Positions 26,847-37,839 of a stretch of DNA of 64,000 nucleotides are shown here, piece by piece (position 1 is the stretch's first letter; every line of letters begins with the position of its first letter). This stretch comes from Stanieria cyanosphaera PCC 7437 (GTDB lineage Bacteria > Cyanobacteriota > Cyanobacteriia > Cyanobacteriales > Xenococcaceae), in NCBI RefSeq assembly GCF_000317575.1, contig NC_019748.1, positions 4,546,501 to 4,610,500 on the forward strand. Direction: 5' to 3'. A program made the position numbers and the translations under genes. The notes under the pieces are model-generated. The model made no database searches, had not been told where the DNA came from, and saw only the letters and a list, made by a program, of their open reading frames with translations.

Positions 26847-27239
26847 TTATACCCTACGTCTTTTTGGTGGACGACAGCCGTTATGAGGAATAGGGGTAAC
26901 ATCACGAATTAGAGTAATTTCTAAACCAGCAGCTTGAATAGCTCTAATCGCTGTTTCTCTGCCTGCCCCAGGTCCGCTGACCATAACTTCTATTTGGCGC
27001 ATTCCTTGTTCCATCGCTCTTTTAGCTGCACTATCAGCAGCAGTTTGGGCAGCAAAAGGAGTTCCTTTTTTAGCCCCTTTAAAACCACTAGACCCTGCTG
27101 ATGCCCAAGAGACAACATCTCCTTTCGTATCAGCAATAGTCACAATTGTGTTATTAAAAGTAGATTGAATGTGGGCAACTCCGTTAGGAACATTCTTTTT
27201 TTGTTTTTTTGCGCCGCTTTTTTTCTTTGGTTGCGCCAT
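26847..27239 (-). CDS. rpsK: 30S ribosomal protein S11
   Basis: S11 (130 residues) forms part of the platform near the mRNA exit. The start has a basic tail ([11 protein letters not shown]), followed by [16 protein letters not shown] and the C-terminal [13 protein letters not shown]. It lies 80 bases upstream of rpoA. Confidence 0.97.
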   Translation of the reverse strand: MAQPKKKSGAKKQKKNVPNGVAHIQSTFNNTIVTIADTKGDVVSWASAGSSGFKGAKKGTPFAAQTAADSAAKRAMEQGMRQIEVMVSGPGAGRETAIRAIQAAGLEITLIRDVTPIPHNGCRPPKRRRV

Positions 27240-27287
27240 ATTACTTCGCTATTGTAGTTACTAAAATCAATTGAACTAAATTGGTAA

Positions 27288-27671
27288 TTATTTTTTGCCT
27301 GGGGGTTTTTTCTTGCCTGCGACAGTCAATTTTCTACCACGACGAGTACGAGCGTTAGTACGAGTTCTTTGTCCTCTTACTGGTAAACCCATGCGGTGAC
27401 GACGACCACGATAAGTCCCAATATCTACTAAACGCTTAATGTTCATTGCTTCCCAACGTCTCAAATCTCCTTCGACTTGATAGTTGGTTTCAATATGCGA
27501 TCGCAAGGTAGCGACATCTTCATCAGATAGATCTCTGACCCTAGTATCAGGGTTAACCCCCGTTGCTGCTAATATTTCTTGAGACCGCGATAAACCAATC
27601 CCGTAAATATAAGTCAGCGCGACTTCAACACGCTTGTCACGGGGGAGGTCTACGCCAGAAACTCGTGCCAC
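27288..27671 (-). CDS. rpsM: 30S ribosomal protein S13
   Basis: S13 (127 residues) sits in the head of the small subunit. It has [20 protein letters not shown], a helix-two-turn-helix region, and the tRNA-contacting [13 protein letters not shown] near the C-terminus. It is placed between rpmJ and rpsK. Confidence 0.97.
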   Translation of the reverse strand: MARVSGVDLPRDKRVEVALTYIYGIGLSRSQEILAATGVNPDTRVRDLSDEDVATLRSHIETNYQVEGDLRRWEAMNIKRLVDIGTYRGRRHRMGLPVRGQRTRTNARTRRGRKLTVAGKKKPPGKK

Positions 27672-27732
27672 GTTTTTTTTCTCCCTATTGGTTTTGTTAC
27701 TACTAATCTTTTATTGTCTTGGTCAAAAATAA

Positions 27733-27846
27733 CTAACCCTGACGTTGCTTATGTTTCGGATTATTACAAATCACCATGACACGACCGCGACGACGGATGA
27801 CGCGGCATTTTTCACACATTTTTTTTACTGATGGTCTAACTTTCAT
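27733..27846 (-). CDS. rpmJ: 50S ribosomal protein L36
   Basis: A 37-residue protein beginning [14 protein letters not shown] and ending KHKQRQG. The zinc ligands Cys11, Cys14, Cys27 and His32 are all present, so this is the zinc-binding C+ form, in contrast to the zinc-free L31 of the same operon. It lies between infA and rpsM as in other cyanobacteria. Confidence 0.97.
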   Translation of the reverse strand: MKVRPSVKKMCEKCRVIRRRGRVMVICNNPKHKQRQG

Positions 27847-27954
27847 GCCTAATTTTGGCAACACTGCAAGCTTATAATTTTATTTATATTTTGCTCTTAT
27901 GTCAAATGTTATTATCCCGCAAATGATGATAATATCACTTCAAATATCTGCAAT

Positions 27955-28179
27955 TTATTTATTTTTTAAGCGATAAGTAATTCTGCCTTTGCTCAGGTCA
28001 TAGGGAGTTAATTCTACTTTAACTCGGTCTCCAGGCAAAATTTTGATATAATTACGCCTAATCTTACCCGAAATATGAGCAAGAACATTAAATCCATTAT
28101 CTAAATCAACCCGAAACATAGCGTTAGGAAGAGATTCAGTAACTGTCCCCTCCATTTCAATCAAATCTTGTTTAGCCAA
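27955..28179 (-). CDS. infA: Translation initiation factor IF-1, with TTG start
   Basis: IF-1 (74 residues) is an OB-fold protein that binds the A site during initiation. The mature start [14 protein letters not shown] and [15 protein letters not shown] are clear. The start is the TTG at 28179-28177, where ATG is usual: GGAGG lies seven bases upstream and the encoded protein then has the family length. The in-frame ATG at 28245 would add 22 non-conserved residues. Confidence 0.93.
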   Translation of the reverse strand: MAKQDLIEMEGTVTESLPNAMFRVDLDNGFNVLAHISGKIRRNYIKILPGDRVKVELTPYDLSKGRITYRLKNK

Positions 28180-28322
28180 AGTTTTTTCCTCCGTTAGTTC
28201 AAAACTGTTACCTTTGATTGGTAATAACAGTAAAAATAATCGCACAGATATAAATTCTAGCCTGTTTAATAAATCTTATCAAAAGGCTAGTCCTATTATT
28301 TATTATTAATGCCTAGCTAAAC

Positions 28323-28877
28323 TTAACTATCCATTACACTTCTTAATAAAGAAGTAACATTTTCCAAATTTAAATCGCCATTGACAACTTTAAGCAAATC
28401 ACGCCGACGGTAGAAGTCAATTACTGGAGCAGTTTGTTCGCGATAAATTTCCAAGCGACGGCTAATAGTTTCTTTATTATCGTCTTTTCTACCTCTAGCT
28501 AGCATTCGCTCAATTAAAACTTCATCAGGCACTTCTAAATTCAAAACAAAATCGGCTGATAAATTTATTTTTTGTAAAAGTTTTTCTAAGAAAGCAGCTT
28601 GACTGACATTACGAGGAAAACCGTCTAAAATCCAGCCTTTTTCTGTATCTGATTGACCTAAACGTTCTTCTATAAGGTCAAGCATCAATTCATCTGGGAC
28701 TAATTCCCCTCGATCCATATAACTCTGAGCTTTTTTTCCTAAAATAGTTTGTTCTTTAACTGCTTGTCTAAGAATATCGCCAGTGGAAATATGGGGAATA
28801 TGATAAAGCTTAGATAAAATTTGAGCCTGAGTGCCTTTTCCTGCGCCAGGTGGTCCTAAAAATATTAATCTTTTCAC
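28323..28877 (-). CDS. adk: Adenylate kinase, short-lid form
   Basis: The 184-residue enzyme interconverts ATP, ADP and AMP. The P-loop is GPPGAGKGTQA; the AMP-binding part has ISTGDILRQAV and DGFPRNVSQAAF. The lid is short (ARGRKDDNKETISRR) without the zinc-binding cysteines of the long form. Its position between secY and infA is typical. Confidence 0.96.
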   Translation of the reverse strand: MKRLIFLGPPGAGKGTQAQILSKLYHIPHISTGDILRQAVKEQTILGKKAQSYMDRGELVPDELMLDLIEERLGQSDTEKGWILDGFPRNVSQAAFLEKLLQKINLSADFVLNLEVPDEVLIERMLARGRKDDNKETISRRLEIYREQTAPVIDFYRRRDLLKVVNGDLNLENVTSLLRSVMDS

Positions 28878-29029
28878 TATAATTGTTACACGGCTATCAA
28901 AAGAGCTTGGGTAAAAAGGTTAAAGACTAAAACAGTTGAATAAGTTTTTAATCTTGCCCTTTTCCCTTGTACTTTCTTAGTTTGGTGTCCTCCAAAACCT
29001 TTTATTTACTAAACTAAGGTTTCTCAAAA

Positions 29030-30340
29030 TTACTGTTTAACCATGCCTTCATAACGTTGAGAAATCACATAAGTTTGAATTTGTTTGGCTGTATCAATTG
29101 CTACCCCTACTAAAATTAAGAGTGAAGTAGCTCCTAATCCTCTAAAAGTGGTAACTCCGGTAGCTCCTTCAACCAAAGTAGGAACAGTTGCCACAATACC
29201 TAAAAAGATTGCTCCTAAAAAGGTTAAGCGATTTAAAACCTTTTCTAAATAAGTACTAGTTGCCTTACCAGGACGAATACCTGGAATAGAAGCTCCCATC
29301 TTCTTAAGATTTTGAGACATATCTACAGGATTAACGATTAAAGAAGCATAAAAGTAACTGAAAAATACGATCAGCAATAAATAAAAAGCTACATAAGTCC
29401 AGTTACCTGGTTGTAAAGCGATCGCAATTTGATTGACAATTTGACCAACTGTACCTTCACCACCCACAAATCCTGCTAAAGAAGAAGGCAAAATTAATAC
29501 TGCCGAAGCAAAAATAATGGGCATAACTCCGCCTTGATTGAGTCGCAAAGGTAGATAGCTAGTTCTTTCCCGATATAGCCTTCTGCCAACTTGACGACGA
29601 GCGGAAATAATTGGAATACGACGAGTACCTTCTTGAACAAACACAATCCCGATAATCATTACCAAGAAAACCAGGAGCAGAATTACCACTTGAGCAACGG
29701 CTTCTCTGCCACCTTTCTGGGCAAATTCAATAGTTTGACCCAATGTTTTGGGCAATACAGCTACAATATTCACAAAAATGAGTAAAGAAGCTCCATTACC
29801 AATTCCTCGTTCGGTAATTAATTCCGATACCCACATCACAAACATTGAACCAGCAGTTAAAGCAACTACAGTTTCAACTACAAACCAAATTCCTGGAGTT
29901 GTAGCGTAGGGACGAAGTAAACCAATCGTAATTCCTAAACTCTGTATGATTGCCCAACCTAAAGCAACATAACGAGTTATTTGGGAAATTTTTCTTCTTC
30001 CTGCTTCTCCTTCGTTTTTTTGTAAGTCTTCTAAGGAAGGAATTGCTGCTGTGAGCAACTGCATAATAATAGAAGCATTAATAAAAGGTAAAATTCCTAA
30101 AGCAAAAATACCAAGAGCAGAAAGTCCACCTCCAGTAAAAATATCTAAAAAACCTAAAACTGGAAGATTTTGAATCCCGGCTGCAAATTTCGCTCGATCA
30201 ATACCAGGTACAGGAATAAAAATACCTAAGCGTACTAATATTAAAAGACCAATGGTGACAAGCAGCCGACCTCTAAGACCCGCTGCTTGCGCCATTTGTA
30301 AAAAAGTTTCTTGTGCGGTTGGCGTTTTATCTCGAACCAT
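29030..30340 (-). CDS. secY: Protein translocase subunit SecY
   Basis: SecY (436 residues) forms the protein-conducting channel of the inner and thylakoid membranes. About ten hydrophobic segments are seen. Conserved parts are the plug region FTGGGLSALGIFALGILPFI and the loop NPVDMSQNLKKMGASIPGIRPG. It stands 123 bases behind rplO and 152 bases upstream of adk. Confidence 0.96.
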   Translation of the reverse strand: MVRDKTPTAQETFLQMAQAAGLRGRLLVTIGLLILVRLGIFIPVPGIDRAKFAAGIQNLPVLGFLDIFTGGGLSALGIFALGILPFINASIIMQLLTAAIPSLEDLQKNEGEAGRRKISQITRYVALGWAIIQSLGITIGLLRPYATTPGIWFVVETVVALTAGSMFVMWVSELITERGIGNGASLLIFVNIVAVLPKTLGQTIEFAQKGGREAVAQVVILLLVFLVMIIGIVFVQEGTRRIPIISARRQVGRRLYRERTSYLPLRLNQGGVMPIIFASAVLILPSSLAGFVGGEGTVGQIVNQIAIALQPGNWTYVAFYLLLIVFFSYFYASLIVNPVDMSQNLKKMGASIPGIRPGKATSTYLEKVLNRLTFLGAIFLGIVATVPTLVEGATGVTTFRGLGATSLLILVGVAIDTAKQIQTYVISQRYEGMVKQ

Positions 30341-30463
30341 GAAAGGTTACCTCTGGTTTGATTTGATTGGCAATTAAATAAGTTTTTTGATGGTAAATCT
30401 TATTATTTTTTTTTGTTTTGTTACCTTCAAACTTATGATATACCAAACGCAATAACTTTCTAA

Positions 30464-30910
30464 TTATTCAATTATTTCACAACTGCCACCAGCAGCTTCA
30501 ATTTTTTGTTTAGCACTAGCTGTAAAAGCTGCTGCTTTCACGACCAAAGCGACATTTAATTCCCCATTGCCTAAAACTTTTAGAGAACCATCATTACTGG
30601 TGACAATACCATTGGTGATTAATGATTCTAATGTTACTTCACCATTAGCTGGCAAAGTATTTAATTGACTTACATTAATCGTGGTGTATTGTTTAGGATT
30701 AACTAAAGGAAAATGTTTTAGTTTAGGAATTCGACGATAAAGCGGCATTTGTCCACCTTCAAAGCCAGGTTTAGTTCCCGTTCCAGAACGAGATTTTTGA
30801 CCACGCATCCCAAAACCACCACTTGCTCCTTGTCCCGCAGAAATGCCACGACCAATCCTACGTCTACGTTTTTTCGAGCCAGGTTTGGGAGTAAGTTCGT
30901 TTAATTTCAT
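30464..30910 (-). CDS. rplO: 50S ribosomal protein L15
   Basis: The 148-residue L15 begins [20 protein letters not shown] and has the glycine-rich [19 protein letters not shown]. It lies 24 bases behind rpsE. No L30 gene stands between them, as is usual in cyanobacteria. Confidence 0.97.
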   Translation of the reverse strand: MKLNELTPKPGSKKRRRRIGRGISAGQGASGGFGMRGQKSRSGTGTKPGFEGGQMPLYRRIPKLKHFPLVNPKQYTTINVSQLNTLPANGEVTLESLITNGIVTSNDGSLKVLGNGELNVALVVKAAAFTASAKQKIEAAGGSCEIIE

Positions 30911-30934
30911 AGAATATTTTCCTCAAAAGATCGA

Positions 30935-31465
30935 TTAAGCATAGATTTGCTCAAGCGTAATACCTCTTTCTTTAGCAACTTCTGAGAAAGCGCGTAAAGT
31001 TTCTAAAGCGTCAATAGCTGCTCTAGCATTGTTAAGAGGACTATTAGAACCCAGTTGTTTTGCCAAAATGTTCTTAACGCCTGCTAATTCCAAAACTGTT
31101 CTGACAGCACCACCAGCGATTACACCAGTACCAGGAGCAGCAGGACGCATAAATACTCTAGCTCCGCCAGCAGCACCATTGATAACATGGGTAATCGAGT
31201 TAGATTTGGTTAAAGGAACTTCGATTAGTTGTTTTTTCGCATCCGCTACACCTTTGCGAACGGCACCAATCACATCTGCTGCCTTACCAACTCCAACCCC
31301 TACTTGTCCTTTTTCATTGCCAACTACAACTATGGCGCGAAAACTGAGTTTTTTACCACCTTTGACAACTTTACTAACACGGCGAATTTGAACTACTCTT
31401 TCTTGCCAATTAGTTTCTTTTTCTTTGGCACGGTTTCTTTTTTTCCGTGACTGAGTCTTTGCCAT
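30935..31465 (-). CDS. rpsE: 30S ribosomal protein S5
   Basis: S5 (176 residues) helps maintain decoding accuracy. The N-terminal dsRNA-binding-like domain has [18 protein letters not shown] and [20 protein letters not shown]; the C-terminal domain has [20 protein letters not shown]. An N-terminal basic extension ([15 protein letters not shown]) is present. Confidence 0.97.
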   Translation of the reverse strand: MAKTQSRKKRNRAKEKETNWQERVVQIRRVSKVVKGGKKLSFRAIVVVGNEKGQVGVGVGKAADVIGAVRKGVADAKKQLIEVPLTKSNSITHVINGAAGGARVFMRPAAPGTGVIAGGAVRTVLELAGVKNILAKQLGSNSPLNNARAAIDALETLRAFSEVAKERGITLEQIYA

Positions 31466-31493
31466 AATTTGAGTTCCTCTTGATGTTGCTTGG

Positions 31494-31856
31494 TTAGAAA
31501 TCTAAACCTGCTTCGCGAGCAGCTTCAGCTAAAGCTTTAATTCGACCATGATAAAGATTACCGCCTCGGTCAAAGACTACTTTGGTTATTCCTTGCTCTA
31601 ATGCTCGTTGAGCAACTAATTTACCTACAGCAGCCGACGCTTCGCAAGTAGCACGAGACGATAATTCTGTTTTTAAACCAGAATCTAGAGTAGATGCTGC
31701 TGCCAAAGTATGTTGAGCAACATCATCGATTATTTGAGCATAAACATGCTGATTAGAACGAAACACAGATAAACGAGGACGTTCGGCAGTGCCATTTACT
31801 TTTCTGCGTATTCGTTGATGACGACGTTGTACTAATTGTTTACGAGAAGACTTCAT
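31494..31856 (-). CDS. rplR: 50S ribosomal protein L18
   Basis: L18 (120 residues) binds 5S rRNA. It shows [28 protein letters not shown] and the C-terminal [20 protein letters not shown]. It is three bases behind rplF. Confidence 0.97.
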   Translation of the reverse strand: MKSSRKQLVQRRHQRIRRKVNGTAERPRLSVFRSNQHVYAQIIDDVAQHTLAAASTLDSGLKTELSSRATCEASAAVGKLVAQRALEQGITKVVFDRGGNLYHGRIKALAEAAREAGLDF

Positions 31857-31859
31857 AGT

Positions 31860-32399
31860 TTATTTCTTACCTGTTTTACCAGCTTTACGTCTAACAACTT
31901 CCCCTAAATAACGAATCCCTTTACCTTTGTAAGGTTCGGGAGGACGTACCGCTCGAATTTTAGCAGCTACGTTACCAACAACTTCCTTATCAATACCGCT
32001 AACAGTAATTTCAGTATTTTTCTCTACTGCTACCTGAATCCCATCAGGCATAGTCATTTCTACTGGTTTACTGTAGCCAACGTTGAGGGTTAATTTTTTG
32101 CCTTGAGCTTGGGCGCGATAACCTACACCTTGAATTTGCAGACGCTTTTCAAATCCATCGGCTACTCCAGAAACCATATTGGCAACTAGAGTACGGGATA
32201 GACCGTGACGTTCACGTGCTTTGCGAGATTCGTCTTCTGGAACGACCAGTAGAGTTTCTCCTTCTTGTTTAACGGAAACGAGGCTTGGTAATTCTCGCTC
32301 CAAAGTTCCCTTGGGACCTTTAACTGTAACGTAACGTTCTTGAATATTTACTGTTACTTTATTGGGAATCGGAATGGGACGCTTGCCAATGCGAGACAT
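31860..32399 (-). CDS. rplF: 50S ribosomal protein L6
   Basis: The 179-residue L6 has two related domains and starts [17 protein letters not shown]. The C-terminal signature [15 protein letters not shown] is present. It lies 18 bases behind rpsH. Confidence 0.97.
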   Translation of the reverse strand: MSRIGKRPIPIPNKVTVNIQERYVTVKGPKGTLERELPSLVSVKQEGETLLVVPEDESRKARERHGLSRTLVANMVSGVADGFEKRLQIQGVGYRAQAQGKKLTLNVGYSKPVEMTMPDGIQVAVEKNTEITVSGIDKEVVGNVAAKIRAVRPPEPYKGKGIRYLGEVVRRKAGKTGKK

Positions 32400-32417
32400 G
32401 AATAATTACTCCTTGTA

Positions 32418-32819
32418 CTACCAGACATAACAGAGGATTTCACCGCCAATTCCCTGACGACGAGCTTCGCGGTCTGTCATCACCCCATGAGAGGTAGAAA
32501 TAATTGCAATACCAATGCCACCAAGGACACGAGGTAAATCTTTTTGTCTTGAGTAAACTCGCAATCCTGGTTTGCTTACTCGTTTGAGAGTGTTAATAAT
32601 TGGTTGACGATTCTTCCCTTTATATTTAAGGGTAATTACCAAATATTTTTTGATGCCTTCACCTGATTCTTCGTAGCCATCTATAAATCCTTCACTAGCA
32701 AGAACTTGCGCGATGCTACGAGTCATGTTGGTTGCCGGTACTTGGGTAGTTGGATGCTTGACCATACAGGCATTACGAATGCGAGTCAGCATATCTGAGA
32801 TAGTATCGTTTGCCGCCAT
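32418..32819 (-). CDS. rpsH: 30S ribosomal protein S8
   Basis: S8 (133 residues) binds the central domain of 16S rRNA and in Escherichia coli also represses its own operon. It has [19 protein letters not shown] and the C-terminal [20 protein letters not shown]. No rpsN gene stands upstream, unlike in enterobacteria. Confidence 0.97.
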   Translation of the reverse strand: MAANDTISDMLTRIRNACMVKHPTTQVPATNMTRSIAQVLASEGFIDGYEESGEGIKKYLVITLKYKGKNRQPIINTLKRVSKPGLRVYSRQKDLPRVLGGIGIAIISTSHGVMTDREARRQGIGGEILCYVW

Positions 32820-32852
32820 TATTACTTACTTTTAGTCTCCTGATACTAAGGA

Positions 32853-33398
32853 TTAATTATTGCGGAAGGGCATTCCCATTTCTTTGAGTAATGCGCGACC
32901 TTCTTCATCAGTATTAGCCGTTGTAATGATCGAGATATCCATGCCTCGAATTTGGTCAATACTGTCATAGTCTATTTCTGGAAAAATTAATTGTTCTCTG
33001 ACACCAAGACTATAGTTACCTCTACCATCAAAACTTTTGGGACTGACACCACGAAAGTCTCGAATCCGAGGTAAGGCTAAATTAATCAAACGATCAAGGA
33101 AAGCATACATTCGTTCTCCTCGTAAAGTAACCATGACCCCTACAGGCATTCCTTTACGAATTTTGAATCCTGCGATCGCTTTTTTGGCTCTAGTAACTAC
33201 TGGTTTTTGTCCAGTAATCACACCTAACTCATTAATAGAGGATTCAAGAGCTTTAGCGTTTTGAGATGCTTCTCCTAAACCACGATTAACAACTACTTTG
33301 ATTACTTTAGGAACTTGATGAATATTCTGATAATCAAATTGCTGTTGAAGCTTAGGTACGATTTGTTCTTGGTAAGTTGTTTTGAGTTTTTGTACCAT
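32853..33398 (-). CDS. rplE: 50S ribosomal protein L5
   Basis: L5 (181 residues) binds 5S rRNA and contacts P-site tRNA. Conserved parts are [36 protein letters not shown] and [18 protein letters not shown]. It follows rplX by 94 bases. Confidence 0.97.
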   Translation of the reverse strand: MVQKLKTTYQEQIVPKLQQQFDYQNIHQVPKVIKVVVNRGLGEASQNAKALESSINELGVITGQKPVVTRAKKAIAGFKIRKGMPVGVMVTLRGERMYAFLDRLINLALPRIRDFRGVSPKSFDGRGNYSLGVREQLIFPEIDYDSIDQIRGMDISIITTANTDEEGRALLKEMGMPFRNN

Positions 33399-33492
33399 TT
33401 TGTTTACTTACTTTCCTTTCCCTGGGCTTGGTCAGGGGTAGTTATGATTTAAATATGACCACTTTAAGAAAGATTATTGGTAACTGAAGCAA

Positions 33493-33840
33493 TTAATCGA
33501 TAATTTCTCCAGTTTTTTTGAGCATACGTACTTTGCGACCATCTTCGGTGAAAGTGTAGCAAACTCGACTAGCAACTTTCTCTTTAGTGGAGTAAAGCAT
33601 GACGTTAGAACTATGAATAGGAGCTTCAAAGGTAGCAATTTGACCTGATTCTCCTTCTTGTTGAGCTTTAACGTGTTTAGTTCTAATGTTGACTCCTTTA
33701 ATCACCACTTGACTCGATTGGGGTATTGCTTGTAGAACTTCGCCTACTTTGCCTTTATCGCGACCAGAGATGACTTGAACAGTATCACCTTTTTTGACAT
33801 GCATTTTGGGGTTTTTAACCTGATTTTTTGAATTTGCCAT
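33493..33840 (-). CDS. rplX: 50S ribosomal protein L24
   Basis: L24 (115 residues) initiates large-subunit assembly. Its KOW motif is [20 protein letters not shown]. The start overlaps the last base of rplN, suggesting coupled translation. Confidence 0.97.
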   Translation of the reverse strand: MANSKNQVKNPKMHVKKGDTVQVISGRDKGKVGEVLQAIPQSSQVVIKGVNIRTKHVKAQQEGESGQIATFEAPIHSSNVMLYSTKEKVASRVCYTFTEDGRKVRMLKKTGEIID

Positions 33841-34208
33841 CAGATTACCTCCGGAGCCAGAGAAACAATTTTAGTAAAGTTTTTATCTCTTAGTTCTCGT
33901 GCTACTGGTCCAAACACACGAGTTCCTCTAGGATTACCATCGTTGTTGATAATTACAGCAGCATTATCATCAAAGCGAATACTCATACCGCTTTCGCGTC
34001 GTAAAGATTGCTTCGTACGAACAATAACCGCTCTAACGATATCTGATTTTTTGACTGCCATATTGGGAATGGCATCTTTGACAACGGCAATGATCACATC
34101 ACCGATGCCACCATAACGACAATTACCAGTTCCAAGCACCCGCAAACACATCAGCTTACGAGCACCACTGTTATCGGCAACATTGAGATAGGTTTGTTGT
34201 TGTATCAC
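33840..34208 (-). CDS. rplN: 50S ribosomal protein L14
   Basis: L14 (122 residues) is a beta-barrel protein at the subunit interface. It starts [20 protein letters not shown] and contains [19 protein letters not shown] one-base overlap joins it to rplX. Confidence 0.97.
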   Translation of the reverse strand: MIQQQTYLNVADNSGARKLMCLRVLGTGNCRYGGIGDVIIAVVKDAIPNMAVKKSDIVRAVIVRTKQSLRRESGMSIRFDDNAAVIINNDGNPRGTRVFGPVARELRDKNFTKIVSLAPEVI

Positions 34209-34240
34209 GGTCTGAATCTCTTCTAGTTTGAGAAAAAAGA

Positions 34241-34486
34241 TTAATCTTTTGCTTCAAGAATTTCAGCGATCGCCCACCTCTTAGTACGGCTGAGAGGTCT
34301 AGTTTCGCGAATTTTTACGCGATCGCCAATTTTACATTGATTATTTTCGTCGTGTACTTTATATTTTTGGGTTTTAACAACGATTTTGCCGTATTTTGGA
34401 TGAGGAGAGCGGTTTTCTATGGCAACAACGACGGTTTTATCCATTTTGTCGCTTACCACTAATCCAACTCTTTCTTTGACTGCCAT
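34241..34486 (-). CDS. rpsQ: 30S ribosomal protein S17
   Basis: S17 (81 residues) is a primary 16S rRNA binder with an OB fold. [15 protein letters not shown] and the [14 protein letters not shown] signature are present. It is eight bases behind rpmC. Confidence 0.97.
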   Translation of the reverse strand: MAVKERVGLVVSDKMDKTVVVAIENRSPHPKYGKIVVKTQKYKVHDENNQCKIGDRVKIRETRPLSRTKRWAIAEILEAKD

Positions 34487-34494
34487 AATTTAAT

Positions 34495-34710
34495 TTACTC
34501 CTCTGTCGCAGCTTTGAGTTGACGTTCTCGCTCAACAGTTAGTAATTGAGCCAGACGATGTTTAGTATGTTTAAATAAATGAGGTTTTTCTAAACGGCGA
34601 GTTGCTTGTTCTAGTCTTAATTGAAAAAGTTCTCGTTTAGCTGCCAAAACTTCCTCAGCTAATTCTTCTTCGCTTAATTTCCTAGCCTCTTCTATACTTG
34701 GAAATGCCAT
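34495..34710 (-). CDS. rpmC: 50S ribosomal protein L29
   Basis: L29 (71 residues) is a two-helix protein near the exit tunnel. It has LSEEELAEEVLAAKRELFQL and the following helix with KHRLAQLLTVERER. It is three bases behind rplP. Confidence 0.96.
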   Translation of the reverse strand: MAFPSIEEARKLSEEELAEEVLAAKRELFQLRLEQATRRLEKPHLFKHTKHRLAQLLTVERERQLKAATEE

Positions 34711-34713
34711 AGT

Positions 34714-35133
34714 TTAGACTAACTCCTCTTCGCGAGTAATAAACTTGGTTTTAATTGGTAGCTTTTGAGCAGCTAAACGCATTGCCTCGCGGGCTACTTC
34801 TTCAGAAACACCAGCCATTTCAAACATAATTCGTCCTGGTTTGACTACGGCTACCCAATATTCGGGAGAGCCTTTACCAGAACCCATACGAGTCTCAGCA
34901 GGGCGCATGGTTACTGGTTTATCTGGAAAAATGCGAATCCAGATTTTACCACCACGACGAACATAACGAGTCATTGCTCGTCGAGCTGCCTCGATTTGAC
35001 GAGAAGTAATCCAACAAGGTTCTGTAGCTTGAAGAGCAAAGTCACCAAAGTTAATGGTACTGCCTCGATAAGCCATGCCTCTCATCCGCCCACGTTGCTG
35101 TTTGCGAAATTTGGTTCTTTTAGGACTTAACAT
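34714..35133 (-). CDS. rplP: 50S ribosomal protein L16
   Basis: L16 (139 residues) supports the A-site tRNA and organises the peptidyl transferase centre. It begins [19 protein letters not shown] and has [17 protein letters not shown] and [20 protein letters not shown]. It stands 69 bases behind rpsC. Confidence 0.97.
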   Translation of the reverse strand: MLSPKRTKFRKQQRGRMRGMAYRGSTINFGDFALQATEPCWITSRQIEAARRAMTRYVRRGGKIWIRIFPDKPVTMRPAETRMGSGKGSPEYWVAVVKPGRIMFEMAGVSEEVAREAMRLAAQKLPIKTKFITREEELV

Positions 35134-35202
35134 AGTTGGTCTCTAGCTATTATTGTTTGGTCGATTTTGAGTCAATTATGCTAGTGGTTGCAATCGGGTT
35201 GA

Positions 35203-35922
35203 CTATTCTGAACGGTCTTCAAATTTCTGACGACGACGTTGGCGACGGGGAGCTTGATTAGGAACAGCAGCAGGAATATCTTCCTGTCCTGGAATAATTT
35301 CCCCTTTAAATACCCAAACTTTGACCCCTAAAATTCCGTAGATAGTCAAAGCTGTGCGATAAGCATAGTCAATATCGGCTCTAAGAGTATGTAAAGGAAC
35401 TCTACCTTCCCTTACCCATTCTGTACGAGCAATTTCGGCTCCATTGAGACGACCACTAACTTGAATTTTAATTCCTTGGACTTCTGCTCGTTGAGCTCTT
35501 TGAATTGCTTGACGAACAACTCTACGGAAAGAAACTCTTCGTTCAAGTTGCTGAGTAATGTATTCAGCAATTAAAGCTGCATCAGCGTCAACTCTAGCTA
35601 CTTCAATTACATTAATTCGGATCTGACGGTTATTACCAACTGCTTCTTGTAATTCAGTACGTAATTTCTCAATTCCAGTACCACCACGACCAACTACAAC
35701 ACCAGGTCTAGCAGTATGAATTGCCAAATCAATCTGGTCAGCTTTGCGCTCAATTCTGATTTGAGAAATGCCTGCATTATTTAACTCTTTGGCTAAATAA
35801 TTTCTAATCAGATGGTCTTCTTGAAGTAATTCTGGATAACGTTTGGTGTCGGCATACCAGCAAGACTGGTGGTCTTTAGTAATACCTAAACGAAATCCAA
35901 CTGGATGTATTTTCTGTCCCAC
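35203..35922 (-). CDS. rpsC: 30S ribosomal protein S3
   Basis: S3 (239 residues) lies at the mRNA entry and has helicase-like activity. The start is [20 protein letters not shown]; the KH domain has [14 protein letters not shown]; the C-terminal domain carries [14 protein letters not shown] short basic tail rich in Arg follows. Confidence 0.97.
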   Translation of the reverse strand: MGQKIHPVGFRLGITKDHQSCWYADTKRYPELLQEDHLIRNYLAKELNNAGISQIRIERKADQIDLAIHTARPGVVVGRGGTGIEKLRTELQEAVGNNRQIRINVIEVARVDADAALIAEYITQQLERRVSFRRVVRQAIQRAQRAEVQGIKIQVSGRLNGAEIARTEWVREGRVPLHTLRADIDYAYRTALTIYGILGVKVWVFKGEIIPGQEDIPAAVPNQAPRRQRRRQKFEDRSE

Positions 35923-35951
35923 AAATATTTCCTCGTCAAGACTTGATTGAA

Positions 35952-36314
35952 CTATGGCGCGGTCGCTTCAGGAGCAACGACTACAGTAATATGACAGGTA
36001 GGCTTACGAATTTGATAAGCACGACCTTGAGCTCTGGGACGGTATCGCTTAAAAGCAGGACCGCCATCTGCATAAGCTTGACTTACAATCAAGCTGCTAG
36101 GATCTAGTCCAGCGTTGTGTTCAGCATTAGCAACAGCAGAACGCAATACCTTGAGGATTGGTTCACAAGCTTTGTAAGGCATAAATTCGAGAATAATCAA
36201 TGCTTCTCGATATTGACGACCGCGAATTTGATCTAAGACTCGCCTAACTTTATAAGGAGACATTCGGACATAGCGAGCGATCGCTTTTACTTCGTTGTTA
36301 CTATCTATCGCCAT
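35952..36314 (-). CDS. rplV: 50S ribosomal protein L22
   Basis: L22 (120 residues) lines the exit tunnel. It shows [34 protein letters not shown] and [20 protein letters not shown]. It lies 26 bases behind rpsS. Confidence 0.97.
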   Translation of the reverse strand: MAIDSNNEVKAIARYVRMSPYKVRRVLDQIRGRQYREALIILEFMPYKACEPILKVLRSAVANAEHNAGLDPSSLIVSQAYADGGPAFKRYRPRAQGRAYQIRKPTCHITVVVAPEATAP

Positions 36315-36340
36315 AATTTGCTCTACATGATTAATTATCT

Positions 36341-36619
36341 TTATCGGCGAGCTTTTTTATCGCTCTTAGCATGACCTCGAAATGTACGAGTAGGAGCAAA
36401 TTCTCCTAATTTATGTCCAACCATTTGATCGCTCACAAAAACTGGTACGTGCTGACGACCATTGTGAACTGCAATAGTATGACCTACCATTTGAGGCAAA
36501 ATAGTAGAAGCTCGCGACCAAGTTTTAATAACTTCTTTTTTGTTTTGCTCGTTTAGCTTTTCAATTTTTGTAAGCAAGCTATCTGCAATAAAAGGACCTT
36601 TTTTTAATGAACGACCCAT
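36341..36619 (-). CDS. rpsS: 30S ribosomal protein S19
   Basis: S19 (92 residues) sits in the small-subunit head with S13. The start at 36619 gives [16 protein letters not shown], the usual N-terminus; a longer frame to 36667 would overlap rplB and adds residues not known in S19. [19 protein letters not shown] ends the protein. Confidence 0.96.
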   Translation of the reverse strand: MGRSLKKGPFIADSLLTKIEKLNEQNKKEVIKTWSRASTILPQMVGHTIAVHNGRQHVPVFVSDQMVGHKLGEFAPTRTFRGHAKSDKKARR

Positions 36620-36647
36620 AATTTTTCCAAGTGAAGAATAACTATCT

Positions 36648-37475
36648 TTAACGGCGACGACGAACAATTAATTTATTGCTAGGTTTGTTGCGCTTGCGAG
36701 TTTTAACTCCTAATGCCGGTTTACCCCAAGGTGTTACTGGACCACTTCTACCAATGGGAGCGCGTCCTTCTCCACCTCCGTGGGGGTGGTCTACAGGGTT
36801 CATCGCACTACCTCTAACCTCTGGTCTTTTACCAAGATGACGAGTACGTCCTGCTTTTCCTAGTTTGATGTTTCTAGCTTCGGCGTTACCTACTTGCCCA
36901 ATGGTAGCGTAACATTCTTTACGAACCATTCTTACTTCTTTAGATGGCAGTCCAATGGTGACGTAATCTCCTTCTTTTGCCATTACTTTGGCAGCAGTTC
37001 CAGCAGCACGAACTATTTGTCCACCTCTGCCGACTCTAAGTTCTACGTTATGAACTGTTTCTCCTAAAGGAATTTTGCTTAAAGGTAAAGCATTACCAAT
37101 TTCGATGGGAGCATCAGCCCCAGACATAATTGTCATGCCTACTTTGATCCCAGCAGGTGCAAGAATATAACGTTTTTCGCCATCTTCATACTGCACTAAA
37201 GCAATGCGAGCATTACGATTGGGGTCATATTCAATGGCAATAATTTCTGCGTTGATATTATATTTATCTCTCTTAAAATCAATTTGACGATAGAGACGTT
37301 TGTGTCCACCACCACGGCGACGACTAGTAATTACGCCACGATTATTACGACCTTTGGCTCTATGTTTATATTTAGTTAGAGACTTTTCGGGTTTAGTCTT
37401 GGTAATCTCAGCAAAATCTGAAACTGTAGCTTGACGAGTTCCAGGAGTGTATGGTCTAAATGAACGAATACCCAT
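36648..37475 (-). CDS. rplB: 50S ribosomal protein L2
   Basis: L2 (275 residues) is a core protein needed for subunit joining and peptidyl transfer. The start [18 protein letters not shown] is typical, so ATG 37475 is chosen over 37481. The catalytic-centre loop [18 protein letters not shown] with its conserved His is intact. Confidence 0.97.
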   Translation of the reverse strand: MGIRSFRPYTPGTRQATVSDFAEITKTKPEKSLTKYKHRAKGRNNRGVITSRRRGGGHKRLYRQIDFKRDKYNINAEIIAIEYDPNRNARIALVQYEDGEKRYILAPAGIKVGMTIMSGADAPIEIGNALPLSKIPLGETVHNVELRVGRGGQIVRAAGTAAKVMAKEGDYVTIGLPSKEVRMVRKECYATIGQVGNAEARNIKLGKAGRTRHLGKRPEVRGSAMNPVDHPHGGGEGRAPIGRSGPVTPWGKPALGVKTRKRNKPSNKLIVRRRR

Positions 37476-37536
37476 AATCAAATTTTGGATTTAGGACTTG
37501 CGCAAAAGCATTTCGGCTATTTTTCCCTGTTCAAGT

Positions 37537-37839
37537 TTATACTTCAGGGAACAGAGTAATTGAATCTCCTTCTTGTAAGGTAATAATTGCTCTTTTGTAC
37601 TGAGGTTTATAGCCTAGAAATCTACCTACTCGACGTTTTCTCCGAGGTAAACGAAGAGTATTAACCTTAGTTACAGTGACATCAAATAAACTTTCTATCG
37701 CTGCTTTAATTTCTGGTTTAGTAGCTTTAGGCAAAACATCAAATACATATTTGTTTTGCTCCATTAACAAAGTTGCCTTTTCTGTCACAATCGGTTTGAT
37801 TGTTAAATCGGCCAAATAGCGAGGATTATAGTTAGTCAC
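37537..37839 (-). CDS. rplW: 50S ribosomal protein L23
   Basis: L23 (100 residues) is the docking site for trigger factor and signal recognition particle at the tunnel exit. [20 protein letters not shown] and [15 protein letters not shown] are conserved. Its start overlaps the rplD end by eight bases. Confidence 0.96.
   Translation of the reverse strand: MTNYNPRYLADLTIKPIVTEKATLLMEQNKYVFDVLPKATKPEIKAAIESLFDVTVTKVNTLRLPRRKRRVGRFLGYKPQYKRAIITLQEGDSITLFPEV

Noticed and set aside
31029-31450. Plus-strand frames opposite rpsE
   Set aside because: Antisense shadows of a conserved ribosomal gene.
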